A program made the translations under genes and the position numbers. Shown here in pieces: positions 8,009 through 14,887 of a stretch of 17,989 nucleotides of DNA (position 1 is the first letter of the stretch; every line of letters begins with the position of its first letter). Source of the stretch: Cloacimonetes bacterium UBA3900 (GTDB taxonomy: Bacteria; Cloacimonadota; Cloacimonadia; Cloacimonadales; Cloacimonadaceae); contig DGFM01000028.1 in assembly GCA_002391675.1 (NCBI GenBank), positions 19,018 through 37,006 on the forward strand, written 5' to 3'. The notes under the pieces are model-generated. The model searched no databases. It was given only the letters and a program-made list of their open reading frames with translations, and was not told the origin of the DNA.

Positions 8009-8350
8009 TTCTTACCTCCATATGTGCTTGGTATACTCAGTTTGCAGGGTGGCCTTAAATGTCAAGAGCTTTCTGAAATTGTTTTGAATGTCGCTCCAGA
8101 GCAGGGAGCTTGGCCCTGTCTGCCGCCTCGCCATCTCTTGCGATTGTTTGAGTCTCTTCGCATTGTAAGCCTCCTCTCAAAAGAGCCTTTATTTACCGGA
8201 TTCCATCCTGTCATTTGCCCCTTCCTCCGGATCACCCACAAAAGCACGGACTCGTATCTGCTCATATTGTAGGCAGATAGGAATTGGCGCAAATTTAAGT
8301 CTTGACAAAATACGCCACCTGTAAAGTAATGTCCAAACATACTCAAAAGA
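8009..8350. other. Divergent spacer between lipoprotein and tRNA genes
   Basis: This stretch of about 340 bases separates minus-strand and plus-strand transcription. It contains the lipoprotein ribosome site (8014-8019), a minus-strand TTGACA (8060-8065) without a well-spaced -10, a short inverted repeat CTCT-CAAA-AGAG (8175-8186), and the tRNA promoter at its right end. A minus-strand frame of up to 94 codons ends at 8062. Its last 33 codons begin with an ATG at 8161-8163 placed six bases after a strong GAGGAGG; this is described in the findings but not called as a gene because no family is recognised. Confidence 0.5.
8302..8330 (+). promoter_or_regulatory. Promoter of the tRNA cluster
   Basis: A perfect TTGACA lies at 8302-8307. 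The best -10 at normal spacing (17 bases) is AGTAAT at 8325-8330; TAAAGT at 8322-8327 is also possible at a short 14-base spacing. The first tRNA begins at 8351, so the leader would be around 15 bases, which is normal for tRNA operons. Confidence 0.55.
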
Positions 8351-8425
8351 GGTCCAGTAACTCAGTGGTAGAGTATCTGCCTTTTAAGCAGAGAGTCGTT
8401 GGTTCGAGTCCAACCTGGATCACCA
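8351..8425 (+). tRNA. tRNA-Lys (anticodon TTT)
   Basis: A full cloverleaf can be drawn: acceptor GGTCCAG pairs with CTGGATC, the anticodon stem TCTGC/GCAGA closes the loop CTTTTAA, giving anticodon TTT, and the T-arm GTTGG-TTCGAGT-CCAAC is canonical. The discriminator is A and the CCA end is encoded at 8423-8425. It is the first of three closely spaced tRNA genes, with only five bases before the next. Confidence 0.97.
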
Positions 8426-8430
8426 TACGC

Positions 8431-8505
8431 GACCCCTTCGTCTATCGGTTAGGACTCAAGGTTTTCATTCTTGCAAGAGGGGTTCGATTCCCCTAGGGGT
8501 CGCCA
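8431..8505 (+). tRNA. tRNA-Glu (anticodon TTC)
   Basis: The acceptor GACCCCT pairs with AGGGGTC. The anticodon stem CAAGG/TCTTG holds loop TTTTCAT, giving TTC. The D-arm GTCTATCGGTTAGGAC and the T-arm AGGGG-TTCGATT-CCCCT match tRNA-Glu. The discriminator is G and CCA is encoded at 8503-8505. Confidence 0.97.
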
Positions 8506-8541
8506 TTTCTTTTTGAGGGAGTTTATGTCAGACAATCTTGC

Positions 8542-8617
8542 GTCCCGTTCGTCTAGTGGCCTAGGACTCGTGATTCTCAGTCACGCAACAGGGGTTCGAT
8601 TCCCCTACGGGATGCCA
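8542..8617 (+). tRNA. tRNA-Glu (anticodon CTC)
   Basis: The acceptor GTCCCGT pairs with ACGGGAT (one G-T pair). The anticodon stem CGTGA/TCACG closes loop TTCTCAG, giving CTC for GAG codons. D-arm and T-arm are nearly the same as in the TTC isoacceptor upstream, which suggests an old duplication. The discriminator is G and CCA is encoded at 8615-8617. A T-rich stretch follows (8621-8630), but no separate terminator hairpin. Confidence 0.96.
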
Positions 8618-8717
8618 CACTTTCTTTTCTATGCTTTAGGGGTCTTAGGCTCTTATTACGAAACACCAGTCATAGGCCCTTTACCGGCTTAGGACAAGAT
8701 AAAATGGGAACTATTAA

Positions 8718-9713
8718 ATGATCGACAAGAAACCACAAGACGACAACCTTGAGGACGAGCTGCCGGAAGCAGAGATTCCGGTGGACGATAGCTGGACGGA
8801 TGTCCCCCAGCCTTTGATGTTTCCAGATCGGAGCTGGAAGCTGACGCTCTTCCGTGGTTATAGCCAGCAGAGCATCCGCATCAGCCTGGCTCTGGTCGTA
8901 TTTGTGGTAGTTTTCCTGTTGTGCTGGCTGGGGCTTACTCTCTATTTACTTTTGGGTCGCAACGGCACAGACCAGGCGTCGGAGATCAAAAGGCTCAAAA
9001 AAGAGAACATACTCCTGCATCAAAAGCTCAATCACTATGAAACCGTTGTGGATTCCATCTATAAGAGAATAGACGCTTTGCAGGAGGAATCCGGCTCATC
9101 CCTGGGCAAAGGTGGCGGCGAATATCCTTACGTGCCGGCAAATGCCCACGTCAGAAAGGCTAAAGGGCAATCCCTTCAATCCAGATTCAAAGCTCTGGAT
9201 GCCAAGCTGAACAAGCTTTTCCTGGCGCTGCCTTCCGGCGACACGGCCCTCGGGGAAACCCTGGATGCACCCACACTCGCTCCTCAAAGCGGAGACGGCA
9301 TCCCCAGCATCTATCCCACTTTTGGCGTCATTAGCAGCGGTTATGGCCTGCGTGTCCATCCCATCCTCAACGAGCTTCTGTTTCATCAAGGCCTGGATAT
9401 CGCCAATGAAGTGGGCACACCCATCTATGCCACAGCGGATGGCGTGGTGCGGCACGTCGGCTATGATCCAACCTACGGAAAGCGGATATATGTCACCCAC
9501 AGCGATGGCTATGAGACGCAATATGCACACCTTTACAGCTACAAGGTTCAAGAGGGTGATGTGGTGCGCAAAGGCCAGATAATTGCGCTGATGGGCGATT
9601 CCGGAATGTCCACCGGGCCTCACCTGCACTATGAAGTGATCATAAACGGCTATAAAACAGACCCCGAAGCATATCTGAACCGCATCGATACCACTCGCTT
9701 TGCCGGTAGATGA
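8718..9713 (+). CDS. Membrane-anchored M23 peptidase (LytM/NlpD type)
   Basis: The 331-residue protein has an acidic cytoplasmic N-terminus (1-55), one membrane helix (about 56-79), a coiled-coil stretch (about 86-125) and a C-terminal M23 domain (about 205-320). Zinc and catalytic residues are present: His223 and Asp227 in FHQGLD, His271 in QYAHL, and His302 and His304 in PHLHYE. It is therefore predicted to be an active peptidoglycan endopeptidase and not a degenerate NlpD/EnvC-like activator. It would face the periplasm and act in wall remodelling or division. The start is ATG with GGGA ten bases upstream; an earlier ATG at 8704 reads a different frame that stops at once. Its TGA overlaps the thiN ATG. 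An FtsX-like gene lies further along the same strand, and M23 proteins are common FtsEX partners, though no link is shown here. Confidence 0.93.
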   Translation: MIDKKPQDDNLEDELPEAEIPVDDSWTDVPQPLMFPDRSWKLTLFRGYSQQSIRISLALVVFVVVFLLCWLGLTLYLLLGRNGTDQASEIKRLKKENILLHQKLNHYETVVDSIYKRIDALQEESGSSLGKGGGEYPYVPANAHVRKAKGQSLQSRFKALDAKLNKLFLALPSGDTALGETLDAPTLAPQSGDGIPSIYPTFGVISSGYGLRVHPILNELLFHQGLDIANEVGTPIYATADGVVRHVGYDPTYGKRIYVTHSDGYETQYAHLYSYKVQEGDVVRKGQIIALMGDSGMSTGPHLHYEVIINGYKTDPEAYLNRIDTTRFAGR

Positions 9714-10348
9714 ACAAAACCGCTTGGATCATCACTCCCTGGGCACCTGACACTCTCTTCGATTCCTATCAGGCTATCTCCTCCTCAGACGTCATCATCG
9801 CTGTAGATGGAGGTTTGGAGCGCTGCCTTGCCCTGGAGCTGGAAGCAGACTATCTATGTGGGGATTTGGACTCCCTGGATGCATCCCTGGTGCAAACTTT
9901 CCCTCAAGAAAAGACCTGGCGCTTTCCGGAAGATAAAAACGAGACGGATACCGAGCTGGCTCTGATGAAAATCCGGGCAATGGGAATCAGGAAAGCGGTG
10001 ATCTGCAACGATATGCAAGGCAGGGTGGATCACGTCTTGGGCCTCATCCAAAACCTGCAGTGGGCCCATCTTCACGACATCGATGCTTGCGTGCAAAGCG
10101 AATCACAAAAGCTCTTTATCATAGATAACTCCTTTCACGCCAAAGGATACAAGGGCTGTCTCCTCTCCCTGGTAGCCCTGAAGCAAGCCGCTCATTTCAA
10201 GTGCTCATCAGGATTGAAGTGGGATCTCAAAGGTCTCACCCTGGAGCCACACCTCAGCCGCGGAATCAGCAACCAAATCACAGCCGACAACCTGCAAATA
10301 GAGCTGGCTGAGGGTGCTGTTTTGGCCACGATCACAAAAAGAGGTTGA
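9710..10348 (+). CDS. thiN: Thiamine pyrophosphokinase
   Basis: The 212-residue enzyme transfers pyrophosphate from ATP to thiamine to give thiamine diphosphate in the cytoplasm. Family motifs are present in order: AVDGG at 31-35, GDLDS at 51-55, the DKNETDTELAL catalytic segment at 75-85 and GRVDH at 104-108, followed by a C-terminal thiamine-binding beta domain. Length is normal for bacterial ThiN (about 210). The ATG overlaps the stop of the M23 peptidase gene in an ATGA, with no good ribosome site of its own, so translation is probably coupled. No other thiamine gene is nearby, suggesting salvage of thiamine or a scattered pathway. The stop codon lies inside the -35 box of the next promoter. 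Confidence 0.93.
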   Translation: MNKTAWIITPWAPDTLFDSYQAISSSDVIIAVDGGLERCLALELEADYLCGDLDSLDASLVQTFPQEKTWRFPEDKNETDTELALMKIRAMGIRKAVICNDMQGRVDHVLGLIQNLQWAHLHDIDACVQSESQKLFIIDNSFHAKGYKGCLLSLVALKQAAHFKCSSGLKWDLKGLTLEPHLSRGISNQITADNLQIELAEGAVLATITKRG

Positions 10349-10372
10349 CAAATAAGATAGTCATAATAAAGT
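10345..10372 (+). promoter_or_regulatory. Promoter for xseB-ispA-dut operon
   Basis: A perfect TTGACA at 10345-10350 and TAAAGT at 10367-10372 are 16 bases apart. The start would fall near 10379, about 30 bases before the xseB ATG. The TGA stop of thiN is part of the -35 box, so the upstream gene runs straight into this promoter. It probably drives xseB and the closely packed genes behind it in addition to read-through from thiN. Confidence 0.6.
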
Positions 10373-10408
10373 AAACTCCACTCTAAGAATAACTAACTGC
10401 GAGGAGAC

Positions 10409-10639
10409 ATGAACCCACAAGAGATAAACACAAAGATCAGCTTTGAAGAGGCAATACAAAAGCTGGAATCTGTCATTGACAGCCTCAACAATCCGGCCGA
10501 ACCCCTGCAAAAGCTGTTAGACCTCTATGAAGAAGGTGTGAATTATCTTAACATATGCAAGCAACGCCTGAGCGAAGCTGAAGCGAAGGTGAGTATTCTC
10601 GACCAAAAGCTTCAAGAACAAAACCAAACGGAGCCCTAA
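10409..10639 (+). CDS. xseB: Exodeoxyribonuclease VII small subunit
   Basis: This 76-residue protein has the XseB signature: FEEAIQKLESVIDSLNNP followed by LLDLYEEGVNYLNICKQRLSEAEAKV, forming a helical hairpin. XseB joins the catalytic XseA to degrade single-stranded DNA in the cytoplasm. Length matches the family (70-85). GAGGAG lies just ahead of the ATG. XseA is not in the window. Its place directly before ispA, with a two-base gap, is a widespread bacterial arrangement and supports both calls. Confidence 0.95.
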   Translation: MNPQEINTKISFEEAIQKLESVIDSLNNPAEPLQKLLDLYEEGVNYLNICKQRLSEAEAKVSILDQKLQEQNQTEP

Positions 10640-10641
10640 TT

Positions 10642-11532
10642 ATGGATTTAAAAGTAATGCTGAAGAAAGATATGAAAGAGAAGCAAGAGCTGGTGAACAT
10701 CATCCTGGATCGCTATCTTCCTCGCAAGGATGAATATCCAAAGAGCCTCCACAAGGCGATGCGATACAGCCTCTTTGCCGGCGGGAAGCGGCTCAGACCA
10801 TATCTCACCATGCTCACTTATCAGATGTATAAAAAAGACCCCGAAGACATCACTCCCGTGGCCGCAGCCATCGAAATGATACATACTTACACCTTGATTC
10901 ACGACGACCTTCCGGATATAGATGATGACGACTATCGCCGCGGCAAGAAAAGCTGCCACGTGCTATTTGGCGAGGGTGAAGCCCTGCTGGCAGGTGATGC
11001 ACTGCTGGTTAACGCCTTTGAGCTCATCACTTATGCGAACATCAGCCCCGATCTGAAGGTGAGATTCGTACGTGAATTGGCCCATGCTTGTGGCATTTCC
11101 GGCACCATCGCCGGACAGATGGTGGACATCGAATCCGAAGGCAAAAAGGTCTCCAAGAAGACTTTGGCCTACATCCATGAAAACAAGACTGCCAAGCTGA
11201 TCAACATCTGCCTGCGCTTCGGAGCTTTAGCCGCAGGAGCACCCGCCAAGGAAGTGGCTGCATTGGAAGATTATGGCAACCATCTTGGCCTTGTTTTCCA
11301 GATCGTGGATGACCTCCTGGATATCGAAGGCAACCCCACAACCTTAGGCAAAAGCACAGGCAAAGACGCCGAAGCCGGCAAAGCCACTTTCCCCGCCGTG
11401 TGGGGAGTGGAAGAATCCCGCACTCAAGCTGTAGAGCTCACACAAAAAGCCAAAGACAGCCTCGCTCCCCTGGGCGAGAAAGCCGCTCTGCTCAAAGAGC
11501 TGGCAGATTCCATGCTCAACCGCAAATCATGA
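10642..11532 (+). CDS. ispA: Farnesyl/geranyl diphosphate synthase
   Basis: The 296-residue enzyme condenses isopentenyl diphosphate with allylic diphosphates to make prenyl chains for quinones and undecaprenyl carriers. Signatures are AGGKRLRPYL (46-55), the first aspartate-rich motif HDDLPDIDDDDYRRG (87-101) with the two-residue insertion of bacterial FPP synthases, the GQMVD segment and the second aspartate motif FQIVDDLLDIEG (about 216-227), then KATFP. Length and motifs fit the short-chain IspA group; exact chain length cannot be fixed from the sequence. GGAG eight bases upstream serves the ATG. Its last codons overlap the dut start in an ATGA. Confidence 0.95.
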   Translation: MDLKVMLKKDMKEKQELVNIILDRYLPRKDEYPKSLHKAMRYSLFAGGKRLRPYLTMLTYQMYKKDPEDITPVAAAIEMIHTYTLIHDDLPDIDDDDYRRGKKSCHVLFGEGEALLAGDALLVNAFELITYANISPDLKVRFVRELAHACGISGTIAGQMVDIESEGKKVSKKTLAYIHENKTAKLINICLRFGALAAGAPAKEVAALEDYGNHLGLVFQIVDDLLDIEGNPTTLGKSTGKDAEAGKATFPAVWGVEESRTQAVELTQKAKDSLAPLGEKAALLKELADSMLNRKS

Positions 11533-11963
11533 AGCTGAGCTACACTCTCCTGAATGCCAACGCCAAGGCGCCTCAGAGGATGACAGCTCACAGCGCAGGT
11601 TTTGACCTTTCCGCTTGCCTGGACAGCCCTCTGCTGCTTGCCGCCGGAGCCAGAGCTCTGATTCCCACCGGCATCGCCATCGCTGTGCCTGCGGGACATG
11701 AGGCGCAAGTGCGCCCCCGCAGCGGCTTGGCTCACAAACACGGCCTCACCATCCTCAACAGCCCCGGAACCATCGACGCAGACTATCGTGGCGAAGTGAA
11801 AATAGTGCTGCACAACAGCTCCAGCGAAGACTTTACGGTGGAAAACGGAATGCGCATCGCGCAGCTCGTGGTCTGCCCCATTGCCGTGGTGGAACTGGAG
11901 CACAAAGCCTCCCTGGATGACACCGATAGAGGTGACGCAGGCTTTGGCCACACCGGCATTTGA
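11529..11963 (+). CDS. dut: dUTP diphosphatase
   Basis: The 144-residue protein is a homotrimeric-type dUTPase, which hydrolyses dUTP to dUMP and keeps uracil out of DNA. All five motifs appear: AGFDLSA (24-30), RPRSGLA, GTIDADYRGEVKI, RIAQLVV, and the C-terminal arm RGDAGFGHTG. The last differs from the common RGxGGFGSTG by Ala for Gly and His for Ser but keeps the Phe that stacks on uracil. The frame is open further upstream to 11400, but that part lies within ispA in another frame; the ATG at 11529, overlapping the ispA stop, gives the family's normal length and begins with the expected first strand. nadA follows after 24 bases. Confidence 0.95.
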   Translation: MKLSYTLLNANAKAPQRMTAHSAGFDLSACLDSPLLLAAGARALIPTGIAIAVPAGHEAQVRPRSGLAHKHGLTILNSPGTIDADYRGEVKIVLHNSSSEDFTVENGMRIAQLVVCPIAVVELEHKASLDDTDRGDAGFGHTGI

Positions 11964-11987
11964 ATAAAACTATATAAGAGAAACTGA

Positions 11988-12893
11988 ATGCAAAGAATGC
12001 TTGAAGAAATCCAAGATCTCCGTAAGCAGAAAAATGCCGTGATCTTGGCTCATAACTACCAACCCACAGAGATCATAGAGCTCGCAGATTATATGGGAGA
12101 CTCCCTGCAACTGGCCCTCAAGGCCAAGGAAATCTCTGCCGATATCCTGGTCTTTTGTGGAGTCCGTTTTATGGCAGAAACTGCCGCCATCCTCAACCCC
12201 CAAACCAGGGTCTTGCTTCCGGCTCAAGATGCCGGCTGCCCCATGGCGGATATGATTACCGCCCAGCAGCTTATCCACTACAAGCAAGAAAACCCGGATA
12301 CAGCCATAGTTTGTTATGTCAATTCCAGCGTGGAAGTCAAAGCCGAGAGCGACATCTGTTGCACCTCTGCCAACGCAGTGCAGGTGCTGGCTTCCATCCC
12401 CGAAGATAAAGAGATCCTCTTCGTTCCCGATCGCAACCTGGGCACCTGGGCAGCCAAGCAGTTGGGCCGCACCATTATCCCTTGGCGCGGATTTTGCCCC
12501 ATCCACCAGTGGTCTTTTGATGCCACCAAGGTGGAAGAGGTGCGTAACCGCTATCCAGACCACATCTTACTTGCCCATCCCGAGTGCAACGCAAGCGTCA
12601 CCGACCTGGCCGATGAAGTGATGTCCACCGGCGGGATGCTCAAAAGAGCAGCCGAGCTCGACAAGATGATCATCGCCACGGAGAAGGGCCTGCCGGATTA
12701 TCTGAAGAAGATTTACCCTCAGAAAAGCATCGTTCACCTCGAGCCCCAAGCCGTGTGCAAAGACATGAAGAAGATCAGCATCTCTCACGTTTTGAACTCC
12801 TTACGCTTTGAACAATATGAGGTGAAAGTAGAGGCAGACATCGCTGCCCGGGCAGTCAAAAGCTTAGACCGGATGTTGGAGCTTTCTCGCTGA
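11988..12893 (+). CDS. nadA: Quinolinate synthase
   Basis: NadA condenses iminoaspartate with dihydroxyacetone phosphate to form quinolinate, the pyridine ring of NAD. The 301-residue protein has the three ligands of its oxygen-sensitive [4Fe-4S] cluster at Cys84 (AGCPMAD), Cys170 (RGFCPIH) and Cys257 (AVCKDM), spaced as in the Thermotoga-type short NadA. Other family motifs are AHNYQ at 21-25, GDSL at 37-40, VNSS at 111-114, CTSANA at 125-130 and HPEC at 197-200. The ribosome site is weak (AGAGAA), and a second in-frame ATG lies at 11997; I keep the first. nadB and nadC are not in the window. Its TGA overlaps the probable upstream extension of the methyltransferase gene. Confidence 0.96.
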   Translation: MQRMLEEIQDLRKQKNAVILAHNYQPTEIIELADYMGDSLQLALKAKEISADILVFCGVRFMAETAAILNPQTRVLLPAQDAGCPMADMITAQQLIHYKQENPDTAIVCYVNSSVEVKAESDICCTSANAVQVLASIPEDKEILFVPDRNLGTWAAKQLGRTIIPWRGFCPIHQWSFDATKVEEVRNRYPDHILLAHPECNASVTDLADEVMSTGGMLKRAAELDKMIIATEKGLPDYLKKIYPQKSIVHLEPQAVCKDMKKISISHVLNSLRFEQYEVKVEADIAARAVKSLDRMLELSR

Positions 12894-12946
12894 AAAATGC
12901 AAAACCAGTAAAACTGCCTTTTGGCAAGGGCATCTTTTGGCAGGCT

Positions 12947-13516
12947 GTGGATGCGCAAGCTGTGTCGAGTGCTGCCAGCTGCCTGCAATCCACTGCAGTT
13001 AGATTAGTTAAAGATGAGCCCCTCCGGGTGCTTGACCTCGGGTGCGGCAGCGGCATCGTAGCCGTGATGTTGGCTTTACAACGCCCTCAGTGGCAGATAG
13101 TTGGCATAGATATCCAAGCGCCACTGATAGATTTGGCTCGGAAAAACGCCCGGCTCAACTCACTGGACATCAAATTCCTCTGTGCAGACCTCAAAGACTA
13201 TCACGATGCGGAGGGTTTTGACCTGATCGTGAGCAACCCGCCCTGGCTGACCAAAGACAGCGGCCGCAGCTCGCCAAGCGCCTCCAAAGAGCAGAGCCGC
13301 AGGGAAATATCGTGTGATATGCACGACGTAATCGCCTGCCTGAGCCGCAATCTGAAAGCCGGCAAAGATGCGCTGTTACTCTATCCGCCCCAACGCTTTG
13401 AGCAGCTGAAAGCGGAATGCGCTCAATATCTGCTTGACATAAAAGCCACTCTATTTTGTGCTGAGACTCAGAAACACAATATCTATCATATCAAACCCCT
13501 AAGGATGACACCATGA
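12947..13516 (+). CDS. TrmN6-like adenine N6-methyltransferase, start uncertain
   Basis: From the GTG at 12947 the product is 189 residues, with a Rossmann SAM-binding motif VLDLGCGSG (about 28-36), an acidic GIDIQ strand end, and the catalytic N-P-P-W motif of N6-adenine or glutamine methyltransferases in IVSNPPW. The layout resembles TrmN6, which methylates A37 of tRNA1(Val), more than PrmC or DNA methyltransferases, but the target is not certain. The same frame stays open back to 12821, and the residues encoded just upstream (KPVKLPFGKGIFWQAVDAQA) look like the conserved TrmN6 N-terminus. No ATG, GTG or TTG lies there; a CTG at 12890 with GGAG about eight bases upstream, or a one-base sequence error near 12901, would restore a full-length protein. 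The 3' end overlaps the next gene in an ATGA. Confidence 0.85.
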   Translation: MDAQAVSSAASCLQSTAVRLVKDEPLRVLDLGCGSGIVAVMLALQRPQWQIVGIDIQAPLIDLARKNARLNSLDIKFLCADLKDYHDAEGFDLIVSNPPWLTKDSGRSSPSASKEQSRREISCDMHDVIACLSRNLKAGKDALLLYPPQRFEQLKAECAQYLLDIKATLFCAETQKHNIYHIKPLRMTP

Positions 13517-14343
13517 AAAGCCGCTTCTTCTTTATGACTCTTGCCATCTGCGTCCTGCTGGCCGGATGGATAGTATTGGAATATCAATACGAGCAAGCGC
13601 GTCAGGAAAAGTATCAGCAACTATCTCAATTGCCCACATACATTTACGTGGCAGACAGCACCAGGGTGGCTCCGCTTTTGGAGCGCCTGGCAGATTTTGA
13701 GACCATCGGCGAGCTCAACCTGGAAACAGGCTTGCAAGCAGCCGATGAGCTGATCCACGCCTACCAATTGGCCATCAGTTTTGCTTCCATACGCGAGTAT
13801 GAATTCCCGCACATCATCACCCTGAAATTCAAGCCCATCAAGGCCTCCGTGGATGAAAAGACCGCCGTGATGAGAGCCATCGCAGAACACCAAATACCGC
13901 TCTCAGATATCGACGCCCAATCCATCGCTTGGAACCGCATTGTGGGCGAGCTTAACGCTATGCAGACCAGATGGATCACCTTCACGATTGTCACCGGCCT
14001 GCTACTGGGATTGCTCTTCTTCTTCATGCGTTTTGCCTACGAGCTGAGGTTTTTGCTCCTGCAGAAGAAGCAGCTGGTTTCCGTGGCGGATGCGCTCAAA
14101 AAGAGCACCCAAACCAACCGCCAAACCTGGCTGATGTTTCTCATTCCCTTGATTGTGGCCATCGGCGGCTATTTTATCCTGGGACTGCTGGACGTCATCC
14201 CGCTCATCATCCCCTTATGGTGGTTTACCATCCCCGCAGGAGTGTTGATCGTGGCCACCTTTGCCATCAACCTCGTGATCAGTATCTACATACACGACCA
14301 GATGTTACAGCCTCAGTTTGAGGTATCCGCAGATGAATTCTAA
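13513..14343 (+). CDS. FtsX-like membrane protein
   Basis: This 276-residue protein has one N-terminal membrane helix (about 4-22), an extracytoplasmic domain of about 130 residues, then three helices (about 154-173, 206-226 and 238-260). That is the FtsX topology, and its length (about 300 in the family) fits. The segment FPHIITLKFKP in the extracytoplasmic domain resembles the FtsX LP-x-x-(I/L)-x-V region, followed by a VDEKTAVMRAIAEH-like helix. FtsX with the ATPase FtsE activates wall hydrolases during division. No ftsE is adjacent, and overall similarity is too weak to judge by eye, so this is an inference from topology. An M23 peptidase lies 4 kb upstream on the same strand. The start overlaps the methyltransferase stop (ATGA); the end overlaps pgsA by 11 bases. 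Confidence 0.7.
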   Translation: MKSRFFFMTLAICVLLAGWIVLEYQYEQARQEKYQQLSQLPTYIYVADSTRVAPLLERLADFETIGELNLETGLQAADELIHAYQLAISFASIREYEFPHIITLKFKPIKASVDEKTAVMRAIAEHQIPLSDIDAQSIAWNRIVGELNAMQTRWITFTIVTGLLLGLLFFFMRFAYELRFLLLQKKQLVSVADALKKSTQTNRQTWLMFLIPLIVAIGGYFILGLLDVIPLIIPLWWFTIPAGVLIVATFAINLVISIYIHDQMLQPQFEVSADEF

Positions 14344-14884
14344 GCTCAAGCACCACCTCCCAAACTTCCTCACACTACTGAGAGCGATCGCCGTACCCTT
14401 TTTCCTCTGGCTGGTGTTTGTGGTAGAAGACATCCAGGCTGCGCTCATCCTCTTTGCCGCAGCTGCCATCACCGATTGGCTGGACGGCTTCCTGGCGCGC
14501 CGCTGGCAGGTGATCAGCAATTTTGGCAAGATCATGGATCCCCTGGCCGACAAGCTTCTGGTGCTATCTGCCCTGGCAGGAATCACTTGGAGCTCTCCCT
14601 ACCGTCTCAACGTGCTCATCTTCATCCTCATCTTTGCCCGCGAGCTCATCATCACCATCCTCAGAGAAGTCTACAAAAAGCGTGGCATCATCGTCGCCGC
14701 CAGCTATTTGGGCAAGGTCAAGACCTTCATGCAGATGGTAGGCCTGGTCTTTGCCTACGCAATCTGGGCTTGGATGAGCGAGATCCCAAGCTATATTTTA
14801 ACTATCGTCAACGTCTGGTTTTGGCTGGTCCTCGCCATCACCATCATCAGCGCCCTAAACTACCTCAAACCCAAAAGGATATAA
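14333..14884 (+). CDS. pgsA: CDP-alcohol phosphatidyltransferase, likely phosphatidylglycerophosphate synthase
   Basis: The 183-residue integral membrane enzyme carries the CDP-alcohol phosphatidyltransferase signature D-G-x2-A-R-x8-G-x3-D-x3-D: D51-G52, A55-R56, G65, D69 and D73. PgsA joins CDP-diacylglycerol and glycerol-3-phosphate, the committed step to phosphatidylglycerol. The N-terminal HHLPNFLTLLRAIAVP is typical of PgsA and argues against phosphatidylserine synthase or cardiolipin-type paralogues. About five to six membrane helices are seen. The frame is open from a TTG at 14318, but the ATG at 14333 has GAGG nine bases upstream and gives the usual N-terminus, so I prefer it; it overlaps the FtsX-like gene by 11 bases. 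The DUF4837 gene follows after three bases. Confidence 0.93.
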   Translation: MNSKLKHHLPNFLTLLRAIAVPFFLWLVFVVEDIQAALILFAAAAITDWLDGFLARRWQVISNFGKIMDPLADKLLVLSALAGITWSSPYRLNVLIFILIFARELIITILREVYKKRGIIVAASYLGKVKTFMQMVGLVFAYAIWAWMSEIPSYILTIVNVWFWLVLAITIISALNYLKPKRI

Positions 14885-14887
14885 GCC

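Noticed and set aside
7337..8272. 311-codon plus-strand open frame
   Set aside because: It lies opposite the lipoprotein gene, which has a clear lipobox and strong ribosome site. The product has no recognisable motif.
8302..8692. Two short plus-strand open frames
   Set aside because: They run through the three tRNA genes and have no independent support.
11400..11528. Upstream extension of dut
   Set aside because: This part lies within ispA in another frame, and the ATG at 11529 gives the standard dUTPase length.
14318..14332. TTG start for pgsA
   Set aside because: The ATG at 14333 has a better ribosome site and gives the normal N-terminus.
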